From Castor canadensis (lineage: Eukaryota; Chordata; Mammalia; Rodentia; Castoridae), in assembly GCF_047511655.1 (NCBI RefSeq), contig NC_133390.1, positions 130,873,583 to 130,937,582 on the forward strand: a stretch of DNA of 64,000 nucleotides, read 5' to 3'. The first letter of the stretch is position 1. Each line of letters opens with the position of its first letter. Below the pieces are notes generated by a model. That model worked only from the letters and a program-made list of their open reading frames with translations. It did not search any database and was not told where the DNA came from. This document shows positions 63,435-64,000 of this stretch, piece by piece. The position numbers and the translations under genes were made by a program.

Positions 63435-63745
63435 TGTAGCAGGGAGGAGGACCAGAAGAGAAACAGACAGGCCTGTGTTCTGATAAAGTAGCAGTGGGGG
63501 AAGGGATGGCATAGCAGAGAGATAAAACCTAAAGAATCCAAATGTGAAGAGGGTCACATAGCACTAGGAGTAAAAAGGCACTAGCACTAGGGTGAAGTAG
63601 CCTATAGAATTGCATGTAACCATATGTGGGTTAAACCTTGTTTGTTTTTAATTGCCTCTGTAACCTGCTTGCAAGGGTATATCAGGTGAGACCCCTTTGT
63701 TTCTTGACTCAGTGTCTCATGTCTCTGTTCGAATTTCCCACAACA
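63435..63745 (+). repeat. 3' LTR of the endogenous retrovirus, internally deleted
   Basis: 311 bp, 67 bp shorter than the 5' LTR. The missing block corresponds to about 57086-57150 of the 5' LTR and includes the AATAAA signal. The TATA box position reads TATAGAA here. Confidence 0.93.
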
Positions 63746-64000
63746 AAATGGGGAAAGGCCAAGGATGTTGGCCAATGCAAAAATTAAATTTTTCAAAGGC
63801 AGAATTGTTTGAGGATAATTCAGACCACCACTCAGGCAGCCAGCCAAATTATTTCTACAATCCTACAAAGTTGGGTAAAAATAAGGTCACTTGAGTCAGT
63901 AGTCAACACAGACCTCATTTTGCCAGATAATTAGCTTGACTCACTCCATGTTTCCCTCTGCTTGTGGGAGCAGTTTACAGACAGGTGACTGCATTGGGAA

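Larger units (their letters stand above)
56815..63745 (+). mobile_element. Class I (gammaretrovirus-like) endogenous retrovirus, defective
   Basis: Provirus with two LTRs (56815-57192 and 63435-63745), a tRNA-Pro-like primer binding site, a pol remnant, env and a polypurine tract before the 3' LTR. Gag, protease and the front of RT are absent: RT motif A begins only about 430 bp after the 5' LTR. Pol and env carry many stops and frameshifts, and a later L1 (61204-61940) splits env. Overall about 6.2 kb without the L1. It lies antisense to DCLK2. Bases flanking the LTRs (AAGC left, AAAT right) do not form a target-site duplication. Confidence 0.92.

Overview
This window is nuclear DNA from a placental mammal, most likely a rodent. 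The rodent call rests on 7SL-derived B1-type SINEs, tRNA-derived ID-like SINEs with readable A and B boxes, and several copies of one young L1 family. The arrangement of the SINEs as B1-ID and B1-B1-ID composites makes me think of the beaver/kangaroo-rat side of rodents (Castorimorpha); that is an inference from repeat style only. No bacterial-style operon, CRISPR array or rRNA/tRNA gene is present.

The only host protein-coding gene I can support is the 3' end of DCLK2 (doublecortin-like kinase 2) on the minus strand. Three consecutive coding exons are visible: 44566-44434 (DFG to APE activation segment), 41851-41684 (alpha-F region) and 40209-40016 (C-lobe end, C-terminal tail and stop). Splice sites and phases agree across all three. 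The 3' UTR runs below 40016. Everything above 44566 to the window end (at least 19.4 kb) lies in the preceding intron or further upstream, because no earlier kinase exon was recognised there.

The rest is dominated by retroelements. 1-5924: a plus-strand L1 whose 5' end is outside the window, with decayed ORF1 and ORF2. 5925-7320: an older L1 fragment. 7320-15376: largely unassigned intergenic DNA with SINEs, an old L1 3' end and a GGAA microsatellite. 15377-23642: a nested L1 stack bounded by a 13-bp target-site duplication, including a full-length 7.2-kb L1 with a tandem-repeat 5' UTR. 23643-33995: mostly unassigned sequence with microsatellites and SINEs. 33995-35675: an old L1 hit by two later SINEs. 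37205-37997: an ancient L1 in minus orientation. 38312-38488: a 21-bp minisatellite. 39640-44566: DCLK2 exons. 44567-51769: DCLK2 intron with SINEs. 51785-52242: a minus-strand L1 tail. 52476-56210: an L1 carrying a long 3' transduction and flanked by an exceptionally long (about 235 bp) direct duplication. 56815-63745: a class I (gammaretrovirus-like) endogenous retrovirus that lost gag and the front of pol and whose env was split by a later L1 insertion.

No new functional system stands out. The most interesting observations are structural: the 235-bp duplication around the transducing L1, two L1 3' transductions, a 347-codon env/L1-ORF2 fusion frame, the B1-B1-ID trimeric SINEs, the 130-bp L1 promoter repeats and an unresolved nested-L1 junction.
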